Shown: positions 10,785 through 21,969 of the stretch, piece after piece
Numbering within the stretch: position 1 is the first letter of the stretch
How the letters are laid out: every line of letters starts with the position of its first letter
Origin: Agapetus fuscipes
Lineage: Eukaryota; Arthropoda; Insecta; Trichoptera; Glossosomatidae
Length of the DNA: 64,000 nt
Assembly (NCBI GenBank): GCA_951799405.1
Contig: OX637341.1
Coordinates: 19,025,659-19,089,658, forward strand
Reading direction: 5' to 3'
Translations under genes and position numbers: made by a program
The notes under the pieces: generated by a model
Told to the model about the DNA's origin: nothing
The model's database searches: none
Seen by the model: the letters and a program-made list of their open reading frames with translations, nothing else

Positions 10785-10965
10785 TTGTTTTTTCACTTGC
10801 CACTTACACAAACCACTTGCTAATGAACACTTTCCACTTACCACTTACTACTAATTACTTCATACTTACCACTAAGCATTTGTTACTTTTACTTACCAAC
10901 AAGTACTAACCACTTGTTACTTCTCACTAACAACTAAACACTTCTCACTCACCACTTACCAAATA
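10785..10965. repeat. Degenerate CACTTACCA minisatellite-like tract
   Basis: Roughly twenty imperfect 8-11 bp units of CACTTACCA / CACTTGCTA type lie in a row. Unit length varies, so it is not a clean tandem repeat. Confidence 0.6.
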
Positions 10966-11252
10966 TATTGGTAGTACATAGCTCTTGCTGACATATTCGC
11001 CTGCGGGTTTGTATGGAACTGAAATGACAAATAACCCCCTGGGGGTGGAGCCCGTACAGAATGGCTGGAGCTAATAAAAGATTAGGGGAAGCTGCTGGGA
11101 ATAAAGCAAATAAAGGATCGAATGTCGAATAGCTCCGGCCAACAAACAATTCAGATACTTCGGTAATGTGAATCCAAAAATAACAGGGTTAAAGTAAGCC
11201 CCCTTCACAAATGAACAATCTTCGACTGAATGGAAAGATGAACAATAATATT

Positions 11253-11512
11253 TATCTAATCTAATCTTATCTAAGTTGCAAAGATATTTTACATTGCAAA
11301 TTCACATTACATGCATTCTCACCAGCAGACTTGCACAAGTTGGCGCTTAAACATGACGCATGTGGTCCTACAATATAAAAACCCGAATCTCACATGGACA
11401 TATACTCTGTAGCTCTTGCCGACCTTCCCTGAAACAGGGGTGACGTTGGCAGAGTGAACCATTTTTAAAGTATGGGTGGTCAGTCGCATACCAACCCATA
11501 AGTAAAGGATCT
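11253..11512 (-). mobile_element. Family A repeat, near complete
   Basis: Runs from AATCTAATCTTATCTAAGTTGC to CATACCAACCCATAAG with the internal CCTGAAACAGGGGTGACG. An extended TCTAA tail lies at its left edge. Confidence 0.8.
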
Positions 11513-11516
11513 TTTA

Positions 11517-11670
11517 TTCAACCTAATTTTGGAATCAAGTGTGGCACACTCTCTCGATTGCCGAAAATCTAGAGGTCTATGACATTTTTTTGTAATTCTG
11601 CAAAGGTGTGGCTGCTGCTGACATGATGGGGTGGTCAACATCATACCAACCTACAAGTCAAGGAATCTTA
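11517..11670 (-). mobile_element. LINE tail type 2 fragment plus family A scrap
   Basis: A TAGAGGTCTATGACATT block with CTGCAAAGGTGTGG matches, diverged, the 3' UTR of the LINE at 15660-16110 in inverse orientation. A family A end (ATACCAACCTACAAGTCAAG) follows at about 11646-11665. Confidence 0.5.
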
Positions 11671-12266
11671 TTTAAAAATATTTATCCTAGATTTCTGTAT
11701 TTGATTCCATACGACTCATCTTTCAATTGCACATGCAATGTACAATCATACATTTGTTTGCCAAATAATGTAGCCGATCATGGTGCTACAATCCATAAAA
11801 TTGACGTAAACAGACTGCACATAACAGGTGTCTGCTACTTTTTGTATATTTTAATTTTTATATCCGTAAATTATTCCTCATCTGCGGCACTTGAGCGTTG
11901 CAAAATTAAAATTTGCAATATATCAAGTATAAAACTATACATTACACTAAATTGTAGCGTTTTCACAGAATGTATAGAAACAAGAAGTGGGCGTTTTACT
12001 TTTCATAATTTTATAGTGAAACGTTTTTGTTGATTTAAAGCGTAGTGCTTTAGCGTAGTGCTCGGCGTAGACGTTTCTTACATTTCTGTTAGTGATGGAG
12101 ATTTACTTAGGAAGAAACCACAGTGGCGTAACGCGGAAACTTTAACCACCGAGACTGCATTTAATTTAACACCTTTTAAACCATTCTCACGCTTCGCAGT
12201 ATGAACTGAAACCTCTGCAGTTGTTAGTATTTAAAAGAGCAACAAATATGCATTATGATAATAAAA
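11671..12266. other. AT-rich DNA, no supported gene
   Basis: A 141-codon frame (11608-12033) overlaps repeat sequence at its start and has no recognisable domain, so it is not called. Confidence 0.5.
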
Positions 12267-12537
12267 TATAAGAAACTATAAATATTTAAAAAATATAAAT
12301 GGTAAAACATTGTTTTAATTCACTTTATTTTATTTGTTTATGCTCGAATATTTTCGCCTAATGAGGCAACCATTCTGCTCTTGAAGATGCCTCATTAGGC
12401 GAAAATATTCGAGCATAAACAAATAAAATAAAGTGAATTAAAACAATGTTTTACCATTTATATTTTTTAAATATTTATAAAAATGGACTTTCACTGTGTT
12501 AACAGATCAACACTAAAAAATATTATAAGAAACTATA
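12267..12537 (+). mobile_element. Foldback F3 with 14 bp target duplication and hammerhead-like core
   Basis: The 14-mer TATAAGAAACTATA flanks the unit (12267-12280 and 12524-12537). Inside are two complementary arms of about 87 bp (12281-12367 and 12388-12474) and a 20-base loop. From the loop into the right arm it reads TTGAAGA (12381-12387), one base, GCCT, CATT, AGGC, GAAA (12401-12404), with a perfect stem II. A 3' module AAAAATGGACTTTCACTGTG follows the right arm. The same module ends F3b (31584-31705) and, diverged, F4. A long target duplication points to retroposition, not cut-and-paste transposition. Confidence 0.75.
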
Positions 12538-12572
12538 TTATTTTAAAAACTATAAACCCTTTAATCAAAGTA

Positions 12573-12824
12573 GTCTAATCTAAATCTAAGTTGCAAAGAT
12601 ATGTATCATTTGAGATGCATATTAAATGCATTCCCACAAGCAGATGTGTATAATTTCGCGCTAACACATGCCGCATGTGAACCTACAATATAAAAACCAA
12701 ATCTCAAATGGACATGCACCCTGCAACTCTTGCCGTCCTTACCTGAAACAGGGGTGGCATTGGAAAGTTGAACCATGTTTTACAGTATGGATGGTCAGCC
12801 TCATACCCACCTAGAGGTCAAGGA
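12573..12824 (-). mobile_element. Family A repeat
   Basis: TCTAATCTAAATCTAAGTTG at the left, CCTGAAACAGGGGTGGCATT inside, CACCTAGAGGTCAAGG at the right. Complete at both ends. Confidence 0.8.
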
Positions 12825-13627
12825 TAAAGATCAAAATCTCGAAATAAAGAAAAGCAAAAGACAATACGAAAAATGGTTTTATGGCATTTTCTAGAATGAT
12901 TATGAAATCGATTCAAAGTTTTTTATAATATTTCCTATTTCCCATAACTTGTTCAAGATACGTTAGTTTACTCTTTTTGAAGTTCCTGAACTAACTTAAC
13001 GACTTAAAACTGATTCTAGTAGTGACAAAACCGTGTATTTACTTGGAGTTTAATTTTCCGGAAGCGTCCTTAGATCAAACAAAACACGTGACGAAATCAA
13101 TGCTGCGGGAGGTCCTGAGCAAATATTATTGGTCTTAACCCATTCCTTGTGTGATACGTGGTGTGATCGTAAAATTCTAAGACATATCCGTTTATACAAA
13201 ATCAATTATGAAAGATTTTCGTGCAGAAAGCTCAAAATTTTCAAGACATAATCCATTTGGTATCAACCAACTACAGACTGCCAGTGTTTTTTTTTTCAAA
13301 AATGAAACAAAATAATTCCCGTTTTAGAGAAGTGTAGCAAAATTTACAGAATTTATGCTCATTCAGATTTGGGGTTTTATTTTACAGAAGTTTTACCATT
13401 TGCAAGTACACATGCAGCATATATAAAAGCAAATGTGTTAGCATGATGGCGTACATTTCATATGTACATTCAATTAATAATGTATATTGCAGGACGCATT
13501 ATAGTTGAATTATTTGTGTCGGGGTTTTCACTGCAATAATATACCCTCTCACACGTTGCTGCTGTCGAAGTTTTGGCTACATTTAAAATGATAACATTGT
13601 CGTAACTCTGCTCCAATCGAGCTTATT
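12825..13627. other. AT-rich DNA with a possible very old family A copy
   Basis: At 13310-13470 the order TTTATGCTCATTCAGATTTG, GGGGTTTTATTTTACAG, ACACATGCAGCATATATAAA resembles family A but is strongly diverged. Otherwise nothing is seen. Confidence 0.35.
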
Positions 13628-13990
13628 TTAAACTTGTCTTGTCTTGTATTCTGCCGCCATTCCTCTAGGGGTGGCTGGTACCTCCACACAAGTGCCTCCA
13701 CTTGACTCTGTCCTTGCATTCATCACTCTTTTCATGCACGTTCTTTTCTTGTTTCCACTCTGTAAATTCCATTCGTTCGCAATCTTACATATCTGATCAA
13801 TACATTCTTTCCTAGGTCTTCTCTTTCCACGCTTACCTATTAAATTCCCTTTATACAATTTTTTTGTCAGTCGGTCTTCATTCATCCTTTCAATATGTCC
13901 AAACCATCGCATCACACTTCTTTGAACTTTCACTTTCACGCTTTCTTTTACTCCGCATTCATTCAGAACCCATTCGTTTCGCACTCACGC
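13628..13990 (-). pseudogene. RTE-type LINE polyprotein C-terminus
   Basis: A 118-codon minus frame encodes VMRWFGHIERMNEDRLTK, GKRGKRRPRKECIDQI and IANEWN. The W.GH..RM...RL and GRRP.K...DQI pattern marks the C-terminus of RTE-like non-LTR retrotransposons, downstream of the RT. It ends near ACAAGACAAGACAAG, a short tail array. The frame is open here but lacks RT and endonuclease, so it is a 5'-truncated copy. Diverged relatives are at 14864, 19440, 25085 and 55235. Confidence 0.8.
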
Positions 13991-14096
13991 AAACGGTGTT
14001 TTTCATTGAATTCCTTAATTAAACCAGAAATAAAAATGTAAACAAAACGCTGGAAGGCGTGAATTGATGCCCGAAGATAATATTTCAAATAATTTG

Positions 14097-14170
14097 AGTC
14101 CCCTCGGGGATAACGCAGGCAACAAGTTACACTATATGTGTAGCTTAGTTGCGTTTAGTTGCGTTTTTGA
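14097..14170 (+). mobile_element. SINE B tail fragment
   Basis: Only the 3' end remains: CCCTCGGGGATAACGCAGGC to GTAGCTTAGTTGCGTTTAG. Confidence 0.7.
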
Positions 14171-14455
14171 GTCCAACATTTTTTGAAAAATCAAATCTGT
14201 CTTAAGATTTAGTTAGCACACATATTGTATGCGTGAATCTTCACCAAATAGCATGTCATCTTATCAGATCTTCAAGTGTTTATGTTTGCTGGTAAATATA
14301 ACAACTCGTAGTGCTAATTAAGAGCAATCAATCTTGTAAACAACACACTTTAATGGCTTCCTGAATTCTAATTTGATAATTACTATATGTAACGAATGAC
14401 GAGATATCTTGCCTAAAAACTTTAGATTGCTAGAGAGAGATAGGCGTAATTATAA

Positions 14456-14545
14456 CTGTAATTCTGTCACCATTATGCTAGGGGTGGCCAGAGCCTCTGC
14501 AGAGCTGTATCCGTTTCTTCTTATCCTTAAATACCTCTATCAATG
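14456..14545 (-). pseudogene. RTE-type LINE terminus scrap
   Basis: Contains CTAGGGGTGGCCAGAGCCTC, the counterpart of the PATPRG-coding end seen at 13628-13990. Too short to say more. Confidence 0.45.
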
Positions 14546-14640
14546 GCATGCGGAGTGTGCAAGCGCAAACTTGTACGTGTTTACTTGATAGAATACATAC
14601 AATTTGAATCTCCAACTTTACATATCTTTGCAACTTAGAT
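14546..14640 (+). mobile_element. Family A 3' fragment
   Basis: From GGCATGCGGAGTGTGCAAGC to CTTTGCAACTTAGATGAT. It follows an RTE scrap of opposite orientation. Confidence 0.6.
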
Positions 14641-14689
14641 GATATTAGTTCAATTCATTCATATCCATCACCTTGCATTTTTTGCTCTA

Positions 14690-14832
14690 ACCCCCACTTT
14701 AACTGAAGTGGTTGGCGTAAGGCCGGCCCCCTTACCTGTAAAAAAAATTGGGTACAACTCGCCACATGCGACCCCTTCGGGGATAACGCGGCAAGAAGAT
14801 ACACTGTATATGTAGCTTAGTGGCATTTTACG
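14690..14832 (+). mobile_element. SINE B 3' half
   Basis: Starts in the hairpin CCACTTTAACTGAAGTGG, passes GCGACCCCTTCGGGGATAAC and ends GTAGCTTAGTGGCATTTTA. The tRNA-like head is missing. Confidence 0.75.
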
Positions 14833-14863
14833 CTCACTTTGTATACCCCATTATCTCACAATC

Positions 14864-15020
14864 TCTTCAATCTGATCACTCCATACTTTTATCGGTCGTC
14901 CCTTTGCCTCTTTTTCCTTTTACATTTCCTCTTCATATTTACTTTTTCAGTCAATTATAAATCATGCTTACCACATGCCCAAACCATCTCATCGCATTCT
15001 ATTTCACCTTCATAGCTTGT
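14864..15020 (-). pseudogene. RTE-type LINE C-terminus, degraded
   Basis: The minus strand gives NAMRWFGHVVSM, then stops, then GKRGKGTTDKSMEWSDQIEE. It has the same motif order as 13628-13990 but with in-frame stops. Confidence 0.65.
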
Positions 15021-15074
15021 CTTGTAGAACCAAAATGAGACACTTCATGAACGAGAAATCTCAATCACATTCCA

Positions 15075-15323
15075 TAATAATCTATAATCTAAGTTGCAAG
15101 GATATATTTATTTAAAGCTCTCAGATGTATGCCCACAAACTAACACGTGTAGTTCGCGCTTACAAATGCTGAATGCGTACTTACAAATAAAATCCAAACC
15201 TCAAATGAACATAAGCCCCACAACTTTTGCCGACCTTCCCTAAAACAGGGGTGACATTGGCCAAGTGAACCATTTTTTACAGTATGGGTGGTCAGCCTCA
15301 TACCAACCTATAAGTCAAGGAAC
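15075..15323 (-). mobile_element. Family A repeat, near complete
   Basis: ATAATCTATAATCTAAGTTG at the left and CATACCAACCTATAAGTCAA at the right. The AAATGCTGAATGCG variant links it to the copy at 54985-55193. Confidence 0.8.
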
Positions 15324-15659
15324 ATTGGCTCTTGATAATCATACAAGTTGCCTGGAAAGATAGAAGTTATTTAATTAAATATTTCTTGAAATTCAACATT
15401 GATTTATAAATGTTAACCATCAACGCTATTGTTCACTGAAATGATTTTGTATTATTTTATTTTAATGATCAATAGAAATTTCGTGATTCACTTATTTTAT
15501 CAAATTTAAACAGTCATTCAAGTTTGTCATTTTCGTATGTACACTCATCGCAAACCACATGTTTTTGATAGGATCTGCATGTTGAAATGTAATTATGTCG
15601 AAACTTATTGTAATTAGTGTAATTAAGTGGAAACCAGAAGAAACCAGAAACTATAGGTA
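15324..15659. other. AT-rich DNA
   Basis: No coding or repeat match recognised between the family A copy and the LINE fragment. Confidence 0.5.
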
Positions 15660-16110
15660 CTGTAATGGCGTCTGCTCTGATGAAATATCCTCACTTATAT
15701 CTCTTCCTCTCGTCACAACAAGGGCAACTCGTAGAACGTCTCACATCCAACCATTTGCAGTCGATATCAAAACTATGAGAGCTTGGTGTTTTCACGACTC
15801 ATTCCTTAGCCAGACTGCCCGCTTATGGAATGAGTTACCTGTATCTGTGTTTCCGACCCAATTTAACCTAACCCTTTTCAAATCCAATATCAATCGCCAT
15901 TTCCTTTCAGTGTCTCAAAACACAACGCAACGCAACACACACGACAGCACTGCGCAGCTAACGGCCCTGCAACCGGTCAAGGAAAACTGCCACATCACCA
16001 ACACCTCTGCGGCACCATAACAAGTGTCATAGACCCCTAGAGTCTCTTGAATCTAGGGAGTCTCCCACACAAGCTTTCTTAAACAAACAAAAAAAAGACA
16101 GAAAAAGCGT
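15660..16110 (+). pseudogene. LINE polyprotein C-terminus and 3' UTR (tail type 2 source)
   Basis: The frame encodes THIS-type C-terminal motifs: TRATRRTSHIQPFAVD, SFLSQTARLWNELPVSVF and LTLFKSNINRHF. The S..P..ARLWN.LP..VF..F....FK pattern is typical of the end of non-LTR retrotransposon proteins. The 3' UTR has CACCTCTGCGGCACCATAAC and TCTAGAGTCTC-like words. It occurs as a detached tail at 4213, 11517 and 28668, where it is fused to SINE C. No RT catalytic region is present. Confidence 0.7.
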
Positions 16111-16376
16111 GGAAACCCCCAAAAATATAGGTTGTCGTGATTTTCTTTGTTGAAAAAAAGAACTGGAAGAGTTTTTCTCAAGATATAGAAAAGTGTTTGA
16201 TTATTTTTATGTTAGTCCGTAATGTAGAATATTATGGACTATCTATTAGAAAATGGTACAAAGACAGCTTAAAAAAATCAATTGCGTAGCTGGAAGAAGA
16301 TGAAACAAACATGATAGGTCAAAAGGCAAAGGATATTGCTAGGCCTATGAAAATGAGAGAAAAGAGTTACAACCCT

Positions 16377-16484
16377 GCAACTGCAACTTTTGCCGACCAT
16401 CCCTGAAATAGGGGTGACATTGCCAAAGTGAACCATTTTGTACAGCATGGGTAGTCAGCCTCATACCAACCTATAAGTCAAGGA
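16377..16484 (-). mobile_element. Family A 5' fragment
   Basis: CCCTGAAATAGGGGTGACAT to CATACCAACCTATAAGTCAA. The tail half is absent. Confidence 0.7.
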
Positions 16485-16689
16485 TGGGTGTATGAAATAG
16501 GTTTTCATTCATAGGACGTAAAAAGGTGTTTTAAATTGGTGTTCAATCATAGGATGACTTATAACGCACCTTTCTTAAAAACATCTAAGAACTTCAAACT
16601 TTCAGTATCTGGAGCGACTCATGGGTGTTGCCCTCTATTCCCAAAAGAATGCCGACCAGACGATTGCTTGCACAATTCACTGCCTTTAC

Positions 16690-16858
16690 AAGATTTGTCA
16701 ATGTCACCCCTGTTTCAGCGAAAGTCTTTGCGATTTTACGTTGTAGGTTCACACGCAGCATGTGCAAGCGCGAATTTATACGTATCTGTTTGTCAGAATG
16801 CATATAATTTGAATCCCCAACTTTACATATCTTTACAACTTAGATAAGATTCGATTAT
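16690..16858 (+). mobile_element. Family A 3' fragment
   Basis: Starts GATTTGTCAATGTCACCCCT, ends ACAACTTAGATAAGATTCGA. Moderately diverged. Confidence 0.7.
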
Positions 16859-17640
16859 AACGTACGCTTTAGGGTGCATGATCCAAAATGCAAGTTAGGA
16901 AAAGATGTTTTGACATCTGAGATTTATAACTGATGCATGCCAAGGTACGTATAAAGTTCCTTTGATTAAATGACATGCATGAATGAAAGACTTTATAAGG
17001 CATTACAAAATACATTTCAACAGATTTATTTTACACTCCATAGCTCTGTATGTTCCTTGAATTGCCTCTGCGTAAATTAATTTCAAATAAAATCAATATA
17101 ATTAGTGAAGCCATCACGGCAAAGTGCCTTTCAGAAATCATATGAAAGATAAACACGATTCTCGATTCATCCAAGTCTGCCAAGGTTTTCTATCAACTTT
17201 GAACCGTTAGCGTTGGCAAATGTTTACATATAAAACAAAGTATTTCAATTTTGAATTATCACAAATTATTGAAACACAAAATTCAAATGTCCATTTATAG
17301 GACACAAATACTTCTTCTTTCTTTTATAGAACTGAAGGATCTGTTTGTGCCGCTTCTTCCTCCAGTGAGATGGACTGCCAACTATCACGTCATCTCTTTG
17401 GAGGATTTCATGGGTTCTTTACTCGGTTGGGTTTCCTTGAAACTCGATAAAAGGATCCTATCATCTTCCATTAAATTAACATATTATTTCCATTTACAAC
17501 CTTCTAAGTTGTCTTCCCCATCTTACAATGTCTTTCGTTATCATTTAAGGTTACAACGATCAAAAAAAAGTTAAAGTTGGTACAATATATCAAATTTCGT
17601 CGTTAAGTCATTATTGATCATTAATCAAAATCATTAATCA
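16859..17640. other. AT-rich DNA, no supported gene
   Basis: A 107-codon plus frame (17251-17574) shows no recognisable domain, splice signals or repeat identity and is not called. Confidence 0.5.
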
Positions 17641-18005
17641 AAGCAACATTGGGCGCGAATAGTACTTGGATGGGTTACCGCTCATGTACACCTCGTGTCG
17701 TTGGCATCTTGGAAGGATCCGTAGTCCAGTGGCAACATTTCGGACTCGTAAATGGAAGGTTGTGGATTCGGATCCCGGCGGAGCACAAAAAATATACCAT
17801 TTACATTTCGAATGCGCTCTTCGCTGAGTTGAAAAATTTATAAACCTTTACCAAAAACCGCTCACTGAAAGGTCCATCCAACCTTACAAACAACTGGGTC
17901 TTGCTTGAGAATTGGCGCTTTCAACAGCGACGACCAAGCTCGCAGAGGGCTCTTGAGGTGTGATACACACAAAAGCAGCGCTCACCAAATAAATCATCCT
18001 TATAT
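17641..18005 (+). mobile_element. SINE C with truncated 5S head, tail type 1
   Basis: 5S-derived part AAGCAACATTGGGCGCG and TACTTGGATGGGTTACCGC (17641-17706), then A box TAGTCCAGTGG and B-box region GGATTCGGATCCC, body to GACGACCAAGCTCG, and tail type 1 to an ATT-repeat array. The 5' quarter of the 5S part is missing. Confidence 0.85.
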
Positions 18006-18023
18006 TATTATTATTATTATTAA

Positions 18024-18240
18024 GTCCTTGACTTTTAGGTTGATATGAGGCTGACCACCAATGCTCAAAAAAATATTTAATTTGCCCTGTTTCAGGGGAA
18101 GCTGGCCAAAGTTGCAGGTTTTGTGTTAATTTCACATTTGGGATTTTATTTTGTTAGAGCATATTATGCAGCATTGAATGCTTCTCATTTTGTAAGCGTA
18201 AACTTACACGTGTCATTCATTTAACATGAATCTTAAATTT
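18024..18240 (+). mobile_element. Family A repeat, diverged
   Basis: Begins AAGTCCTTGACTTTTAGGTT near the expected 5' end and keeps CCCTGTTTCAGGGGAAGC. The second half is poorly conserved. Confidence 0.65.
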
Positions 18241-19040
18241 TTATTTATCTCCGCCACTAACATTAGAAAGTTCTTATCAGCTGTTACTCAAAATATTGCA
18301 TAACATTTATACAAATATTGCATTAACATATATTTGAAAATTGTTTTTTGAGCTCACGATTTACACGATAAGGGGAGTTTACCGCATGTCTTATACTTGG
18401 AATACCTGTTGGTGTCTAGGTACAAATGAAAGGTGATAAAAACCGCAGTAATACCTGTCGACGTAAAAAATGTATTTTGAAAATAATTCTTTGCGTAGGC
18501 TTACCCTATAATCATTATTTAGGAGATACGCTCGATTGCAAAAGGCAATTAAAAACTGTGCCTTAACGACCTAGAGAACCCTGTAACGAACTACTTTCAA
18601 AATGATATCGCAGTTTAAGTATCACTCGTTGAATATTTATATAATCTACAATGTATGTTGCAAATGTATACCTATTTACATTTAAGACGTATCTTGAATG
18701 CACGCCCACAAGCAGACGCGTTCATTTTACGAAATGCAAAATTATTCATTTTTCAGTAACATTACGATTAACGGTCTCGCAGGTTATAATTTCTAAGAAA
18801 AAAATATATATAATATGTCTGCCAACATCTCCTGCACTAGCCTATACTGAAAATAAATTCTAAGCATAATTAAACAGCGAGTCAAGGGGTCATTGTTTTA
18901 TTTCATTGAAAACGGTTTTATTGAAGGTTAAAATATTTATTTTATTTATTTGCCGAGTACATATTATTTGTAATCAGTCTTATTGTTATACAATAAATTA
19001 ATTATTTATATCCAAAAAAATGCTTTCATTTTCGCGTTGT
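18241..19040. other. AT-rich DNA with one family A scrap
   Basis: A minus-strand family A fragment lies at about 18645-18730 (GTTGCAAATG to CACGCCCACAAGCAGACGCG). No gene seen. Confidence 0.5.
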
Positions 19041-19285
19041 TTGGTATGAAACTGACCACCCATGCTGTAACAAATGGTTCACTTTGCCAATGTCACCCCT
19101 GTTTCAGGGAAGGCCGGCAAGAGTTGCAGGGTGTATGTTCATTTGAGATTGGGTTTTTATATTGTAGGTCCACATGCGGCATGTGCTAGCGCGAACACGT
19201 CTGTTTGTGGGAATGTGTTTAATATGAATCTTACATGATATATGTATATCTGTGCAACTTAGATTTACATTTAGATTTAGATAGA
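19041..19285 (+). mobile_element. Family A repeat, near complete
   Basis: TTGGTATGAAACTGACCACC to GCAACTTAGATTTACATTTA, with the intact CACCCCTGTTTCAGGGAAGG core. Confidence 0.8.
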
Positions 19286-19439
19286 GGGCATACAGTCTTA
19301 CTTCAGTACAAAATTTTGTAGACAAACTGAATAGACGTACTGTTTGTATCTTAATTGTCTTCGGGCTGTCATATACTCGTATTTCACAATGCTGGAAAAT
19401 AAAATTAGATCCTTAATTACCTGAAATCCATTGTGATCC

Positions 19440-19800
19440 ATCCATCCATCCATCTTGAAGGAATGGATACTGAACGCAGAATGACTAACGAAGAAAGTGT
19501 ACAGATGAAATATCAAACGAAAGCGTGGAAGGGGAAGACCAAGGAAGGAATGGATGGACCAAATGGGTGAAATTGCGAAAGAATGGAACCTGTAGAGTGC
19601 GAATAAGATAAGAGTATTTATGAAAAATAGATAAAAGAGGTATTAAATTAGGCTGATTTATTTGGTGAGCGCTGTTTTTGTGTGTATCACACCTCAAGAG
19701 CCCTCTGGAAAAGGTATGCAAGGACAGAAAAAAGTGGACACGCATCTTTGAAGGTACCGGCCATCTCTAGCAAAACGGCGGCAAGATACAGTACAGCACA
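19440..19800 (+). pseudogene. RTE-type LINE 3' end interrupted by a SINE C tail
   Basis: GTGGAAGGGGAAGACCAAGG encodes the RGRPRK-type motif and GGACAGAAAAAAGTGGACAC the end of the ORF. It finishes GGCGGCAAGATACAGTACAG. Between them, 19640-19707 matches SINE C tail type 1 in minus orientation (GCTGTTTTTGTGTGTATCAC). Confidence 0.65.
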
Positions 19801-20162
19801 GTACATTGTTTATTTTCAATTGGCTGCTACGTAATTCAGCTGAGGAATATTTTAAATGTGTGTACTCCTTACCAGTCCTCTTTATTGAAAAGCTTTCAGC
19901 AGCGTATAAATCTTTTTCCCCTGACGCGTTAAGTATGAGATTTTATATGCAGTGATAAATCTTTTACTGCCAGCCTGCATTAAGCCATCAATAGGCTTTG
20001 CAGTTATGCCTACTTGCAGCTTTTAAAGAAAAGCTTTGCTTATCCATAAAAGAAAGCGATAAATTTTGTCCGTAACGATGAGTTATTTGCTTTTATATTT
20101 AAGTACTTTATTTTATTTTATTTCAGATAATATTTAGTTATTTATGTACTTACTTTACTTTG
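19801..20162. other. AT-rich DNA
   Basis: Nothing recognised except AAAGCTTTGC-like short words. Confidence 0.5.
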
Positions 20163-20390
20163 CGTATGGCCGGCAAGCACAGCAAATCACTTGGCCGTTG
20201 GGCCGCGTCAGAGGCGAAGATCCAAGCCCTCCATCCACTTCACTGCTCCTGGCGTGGCCTCGTGGAGGTCCTTCAGGCCAGGAGGGTGTCTTCTGATGGG
20301 GCACTCCTCCACTATGTGCCGGACAGTCTGGTTCTCCGCCCCACAGTCACATCCTGGAGATGGAGCTAATCCCCATCTATGGAGCAAGAA
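20163..20390 (-). pseudogene. LINE C-terminal Cys/His domain fragment
   Basis: The minus strand translates RWGLAPSPGCDCGAENQTVR, then HIVEECPIRRHPPGL and an acidic/hydrophobic tail. The CxCG...QT..H....CP signature is the zinc-knuckle-like C-terminus found after the RT or RNase H in several insect LINE clades. The segment is GC-rich compared with its surroundings. It relates to, but is not the same family as, 29262-29690. Confidence 0.7.
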
Positions 20391-21057
20391 GTAGTTATTT
20401 ATGTCAATAATGATTTATTGAATTTTAAAAATATATGGACTAACCATTTGTCCCTTTACATTTCAATTGAATAATGCTTGGCTGTTTAAAACTTATCTAA
20501 GAGACTTTATACCGAAAAATGTATTCGAAACAAATAATTCAAGTCTTCGGGAAACATACATGACACATTTTTGTTTTCTTTTTGAATATTTTTTGTAGGT
20601 TTTTTTTCCATTGAAAACGTACGTTAACTGTGTGTTGAACAGAAATATTTGCTAGTATTTAACATTTAAATGGAAGAGCTTTTAAGAAAATACTAACATT
20701 GTAGTAACAAAACGTAAGCACAAAAAGCATTTCACCAAGATCAAGACCCGGAAAAGAAATTTGAAGCAAAAATGATCTTAGTCTTAGAAGATTTTTATTT
20801 AAATATTTTAACTCTAGCTCTAGCTCCAATAAACCACGAAAAAAGATCCCGGAAAGCAACTTTAGAGCGTCAACCGCCAACCGTGAAAGCCTTAACCTTT
20901 TATTTTAGTTTTAGCTACTTACTTAACATTTTCCGATTCACAATCCTTGAAGGCTCAGGGTCTCACGCACAACAATCCTCCAGGACTCTCTATCTTGATC
21001 TTCATTCTCTCCGAGGATTTGGGCGTTGACCTAGTCATTGTCTGCCCACCGTATCCT
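20391..21057. other. AT-rich DNA
   Basis: Short frames at 20659-21029 have no recognisable domain. No feature supported. Confidence 0.5.
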
Positions 21058-21475
21058 GGGCTGGAAGTCTCATCATCAAGGTAATTCTTACCTACCGAAT
21101 GTCAGTAATATTTGTAGGAAGACTAATCAGCTGTTCACTTGCGGCCATCTTGGATTAATAGGTCTTTATACCTATTATTATACTATATTCCTTGACTGAC
21201 TGGGTTGGTATGAGGTTGACCACTCATACTGTAATGTTACCCCTGTTTTAGGAAAGGTCGGCAAGAGTTGCAGGGCTTATGTTCATTTGATGTTGTTTTT
21301 TTATATTGTAGGTCCACATGCGGCATGTGTGAGCGCGAAATTATGAGTGTCTGCTTGTGGGAATGCATTTAATATGAGTCTCAAATGATACATATCTTTG
21401 CAGCTTAGATTTAGACACAAATATTACCGATATTCCGTAGGTAAGAATTACCGTAGTGATGAGACTTCCAGCCCC
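21058..21475. mobile_element. MITE E1 with nested family A copy
   Basis: Terminal inverted repeats GGGCTGGAAGTCTCATC (left) and GATGAGACTTCCAGCCCC (right), extending inward with GGTAATTCTTACCTACCGAA and its complement. The inner part includes CACTTGCGGCCATCTTGGAT. The MITE is split by a family A insertion at about 21190-21412, so the MITE is the older of the two. Confidence 0.8.
21190..21412 (+). mobile_element. Family A repeat nested in MITE E1
   Basis: TTCCTTGACTGACTGGGTTG at its start and GCAGCTTAGATTTAGA at its end. The MITE sequence resumes directly after it. Confidence 0.75.
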
Positions 21476-21805
21476 GGAGACCTCGGACGTTCGTCCGAGA
21501 GATTTTCGGGTTTATTGGCTCTTGAGAGGGCCCAAAAACACCACAGAATAGTATCACGTGGTGTATTAAAATTTAGTGTTTCAGGCTTTAATCTGATATT
21601 CACACTTCAGGCTTTCTGCCAACGTTCACACTTCACAATCGGTTAGCGCGGTAATCTGAAGCGCCGGCCGATGTATCAAGCCTTCCCGCCTAAACGCCAA
21701 ATGGCGGCAATAACTCCGCCTCTTCCGTCACAGAATGACCTCTCATTAGGACCGCATAGTGATTAAAATACCACCATACCAATGCTACAGCCATACGTCC
21801 TCCCA
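21476..21805. other. Short spacer between two MITEs
   Basis: Contains a small palindrome CGGACGTTCGTCCG at about 21485-21498 and GC-rich words. No family recognised. Confidence 0.5.
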
Positions 21806-21808
21806 GGG

Positions 21809-21969
21809 CTGGAAGTCTCATCCCCACGGTAATTCTTATCTACCGAATATCGGTAATATTTGCATAAATACTAATCAGTTGGTCACTTGCGGCCATCTTG
21901 GATTGACAGGTCTTCATACAAATATTACCGATATTCGGTAGTTAAGAATTACCGTGGTGATAAGACTTA
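21809..21969. mobile_element. MITE E2, compact copy
   Basis: About 161 bp with terminal inverted repeats of roughly 50 bp (CTGGAAGTCTCATCCCCACG; ACCGATATTCGGTA near each inner edge). The inner core CACTTGCGGCCATCTTGGAT is as in E1. It has no coding capacity and would need a transposase from elsewhere. Confidence 0.8.

Noticed and set aside
11608..12033. 141-codon frame
   Set aside because: The start lies in a LINE tail and family A scrap. The remainder has no recognisable similarity.
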